Assembly: GCA_013153375.1 (NCBI GenBank)
Contig: JAADEN010000129.1
Location: 1-8,980, forward strand
From: Chloroflexota bacterium
GTDB taxonomy: Bacteria > Chloroflexota > Anaerolineae > Anaerolineales > DRMV01
Length of the DNA: 8,980 nt
Direction of reading: 5' to 3'
Shown: piece by piece, positions 8,357 to 8,980 of the stretch
Layout: every line of letters begins with the position of its first letter
Position numbering within the stretch: the first letter of the stretch is position 1
Program-made: the position numbers and the translations under genes
The notes under the pieces: generated by a model
Databases searched by the model: none
Told to the model about the DNA's origin: nothing
What the model saw: only the letters and a program-made list of their open reading frames with translations

Positions 8357-8659
8357 ATGCCGCGAGTCCAAGTCCACTTCTACGCCACCCTGCGCAGCCT
8401 GCTGGGGCAAAAGACCGTCGAGGTGGATCTGCCCCCCGGGGCCACGGTGCGGGATCTGGTCCACGCGCTGGTCCAGGCCCACCCTGAGTTGCGCGCCCAA
8501 CTGCTGCGCGACGATGGCTCCCTGGAGCCCAGCGTCCACATCTTTCTCAACGGCCGCGATTACCACTATTTTCCCCAGGGGGCCGACACGCCCATCACCG
8601 AAGAGAATCTCAAGATCGACATTTTCCCGCCCGTGGGTGGGGGAGGAACCTCCGGTTGA
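8357..8659 (+). CDS. MoaD/ThiS-family ubiquitin-like sulfur carrier or small modifier (SAMP1-like)
   Basis: A 100-aa beta-grasp protein. VQVHFYATLRSLLGQKTVEV (4-23) is the opening hairpin, LPPGATVRDLVHAL (25-38) is the first helix, VHIFLNGRDYHYFPQGADTP (60-79) and LKIDIFPPVGGGG (85-97) close the fold. In the family the C-terminal Gly-Gly is activated by an E1-like enzyme (MoeB/ThiF) and carries sulfur, for molybdopterin, thiamine or tRNA thiolation, or is joined to proteins as in archaeal SAMPs. The VNGRD-type loop and longer size resemble the archaeal-type MoaD group rather than E. coli MoaD (81 aa). Odd point: the glycines are not terminal, since Thr-Ser-Gly follows, so trimming would be needed for activation. 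ATG 8357 has AGGAG 8 bases upstream. No moaE, moeB or moaA lies in the window, so the pathway stays open. Confidence 0.88.
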   Translation: MPRVQVHFYATLRSLLGQKTVEVDLPPGATVRDLVHALVQAHPELRAQLLRDDGSLEPSVHIFLNGRDYHYFPQGADTPITEENLKIDIFPPVGGGGTSG

Positions 8660-8662
8660 GGC

Positions 8663-8980
8663 TCAGGTCGGGCGCGGGGGTGCGAGGTGCACCTGCGGCC
8701 AGGCCATCAGCACCGCGCCCAGCACCAGCCGCGGGTTGGCGTAGCGTTCCAAATCTTCCAACGCGGTCAGCAAGTCCTCCAGGCGGGCGCGCGTCTCGTC
8801 CGGGGGCACGGCCTGCGCCCAGGCGCGCAGGGTGGGCTCCCACCCCGGAGGCGCGCTCACGCTCTCAGGGGCCCACTGCATGCGCCAGACCGCGCGCCAC
8901 ACATCCAGCCAGTGGGACAAAATCTGGCGGGCCTCGTCCCGCTGAGAAGGCTTGAAAGGCTCCGCGAAGCGCAAACGCCG
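8663..8980 (-). CDS. holB: C-terminal part of probable DNA polymerase III delta' subunit (5' end outside window)
   Basis: The frame enters at the window edge and ends at TGA 8665-8663, leaving about 105 residues. The TTG at 8974 is an internal Leu codon, not a credible start. The fragment is all-helical: SQRDEARQILSHWLDVWRAV, then RARLEDLLTALEDLERYANP and RLVLGAVLMAWP. This layout, with a helical collar domain and a near-terminal NPRL-L--LLM--P stretch, is typical of the C-terminus of delta'/HolB and related clamp-loader subunits, which load the sliding clamp. The AAA+ motifs that would prove it lie upstream, outside the window. It converges on the MoaD-like gene with only 3 bp between stop codons and no terminator visible in the gap. 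The call rests on a short, moderately conserved region. Confidence 0.6.
   Translation of the reverse strand, partial: RRLRFAEPFKPSQRDEARQILSHWLDVWRAVWRMQWAPESVSAPPGWEPTLRAWAQAVPPDETRARLEDLLTALEDLERYANPRLVLGAVLMAWPQVHLAPPRPT

Noticed and set aside
8636..8680. A terminator between the MoaD-like gene and the holB fragment
   Set aside because: Only a 5-bp GGAGG/CCTCC mini-stem with a 2-base loop is present, with no U-run on either strand.

Overview
The window is a GC-rich (by sampling a few lines, roughly 68-70% GC), almost fully coding bacterial chromosomal segment. Gene content and sequence style suggest a Chloroflexota bacterium, possibly Anaerolineae-like. The evidence is a long-M-domain ClpB, a YdjI-type SPFH protein paired with a small helical protein, and a MoaD/SAMP-like carrier near surE. 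The lineage call is an inference that I cannot confirm without a search. All nine coding regions end in TGA, and most starts sit behind strong AGGAGG-like ribosome binding sites. I see no mobile element, CRISPR array, tRNA or rRNA.

Layout. (1) Bases 1-2327 (+): clpB, cut at its 5' end. A perfect 12-bp stem with U-runs on both sides follows and can stop transcription from both directions. (2) Bases 2553-7412 (-): five co-directional genes. In transcription order they are a leader-less BtuF-like helical-backbone receptor; a short-chain dehydrogenase joined to it by an ATGA overlap; a 504-aa protein of unknown function starting at GTG; a 178-aa helical protein behind its own candidate promoter; and an SPFH-domain protein with an excisionase-type helix-turn-helix at its C-terminus. 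A terminator-like hairpin covers the stop codon of the 178-aa gene, just before the SPFH gene. (3) Bases 7413-7479: a short divergent control region. (4) Bases 7480-8659 (+): surE, then a MoaD/ThiS-like beta-grasp protein. (5) Bases 8663-8980 (-): the C-terminal end of what looks like the DNA polymerase III delta' subunit, converging on the MoaD-like gene with only 3 bp between stop codons.

How they may work together. ClpB is general protein quality control. The 178-aa/SPFH pair looks like its own module, with a promoter in front and a bidirectional terminator behind. A membrane- or stress-related role is plausible from the YdjI family, but the DNA-binding-type tail is unusual. The receptor and dehydrogenase are translationally coupled and probably share a pathway I cannot name. 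SurE is a nucleotide phosphatase.

The most striking signal is at base level. Reading the whole window I found no AGCT and no ACGT, although about 25 of each would be expected from composition. Codon choice visibly bends to avoid both. This looks like long-term restriction-site avoidance.
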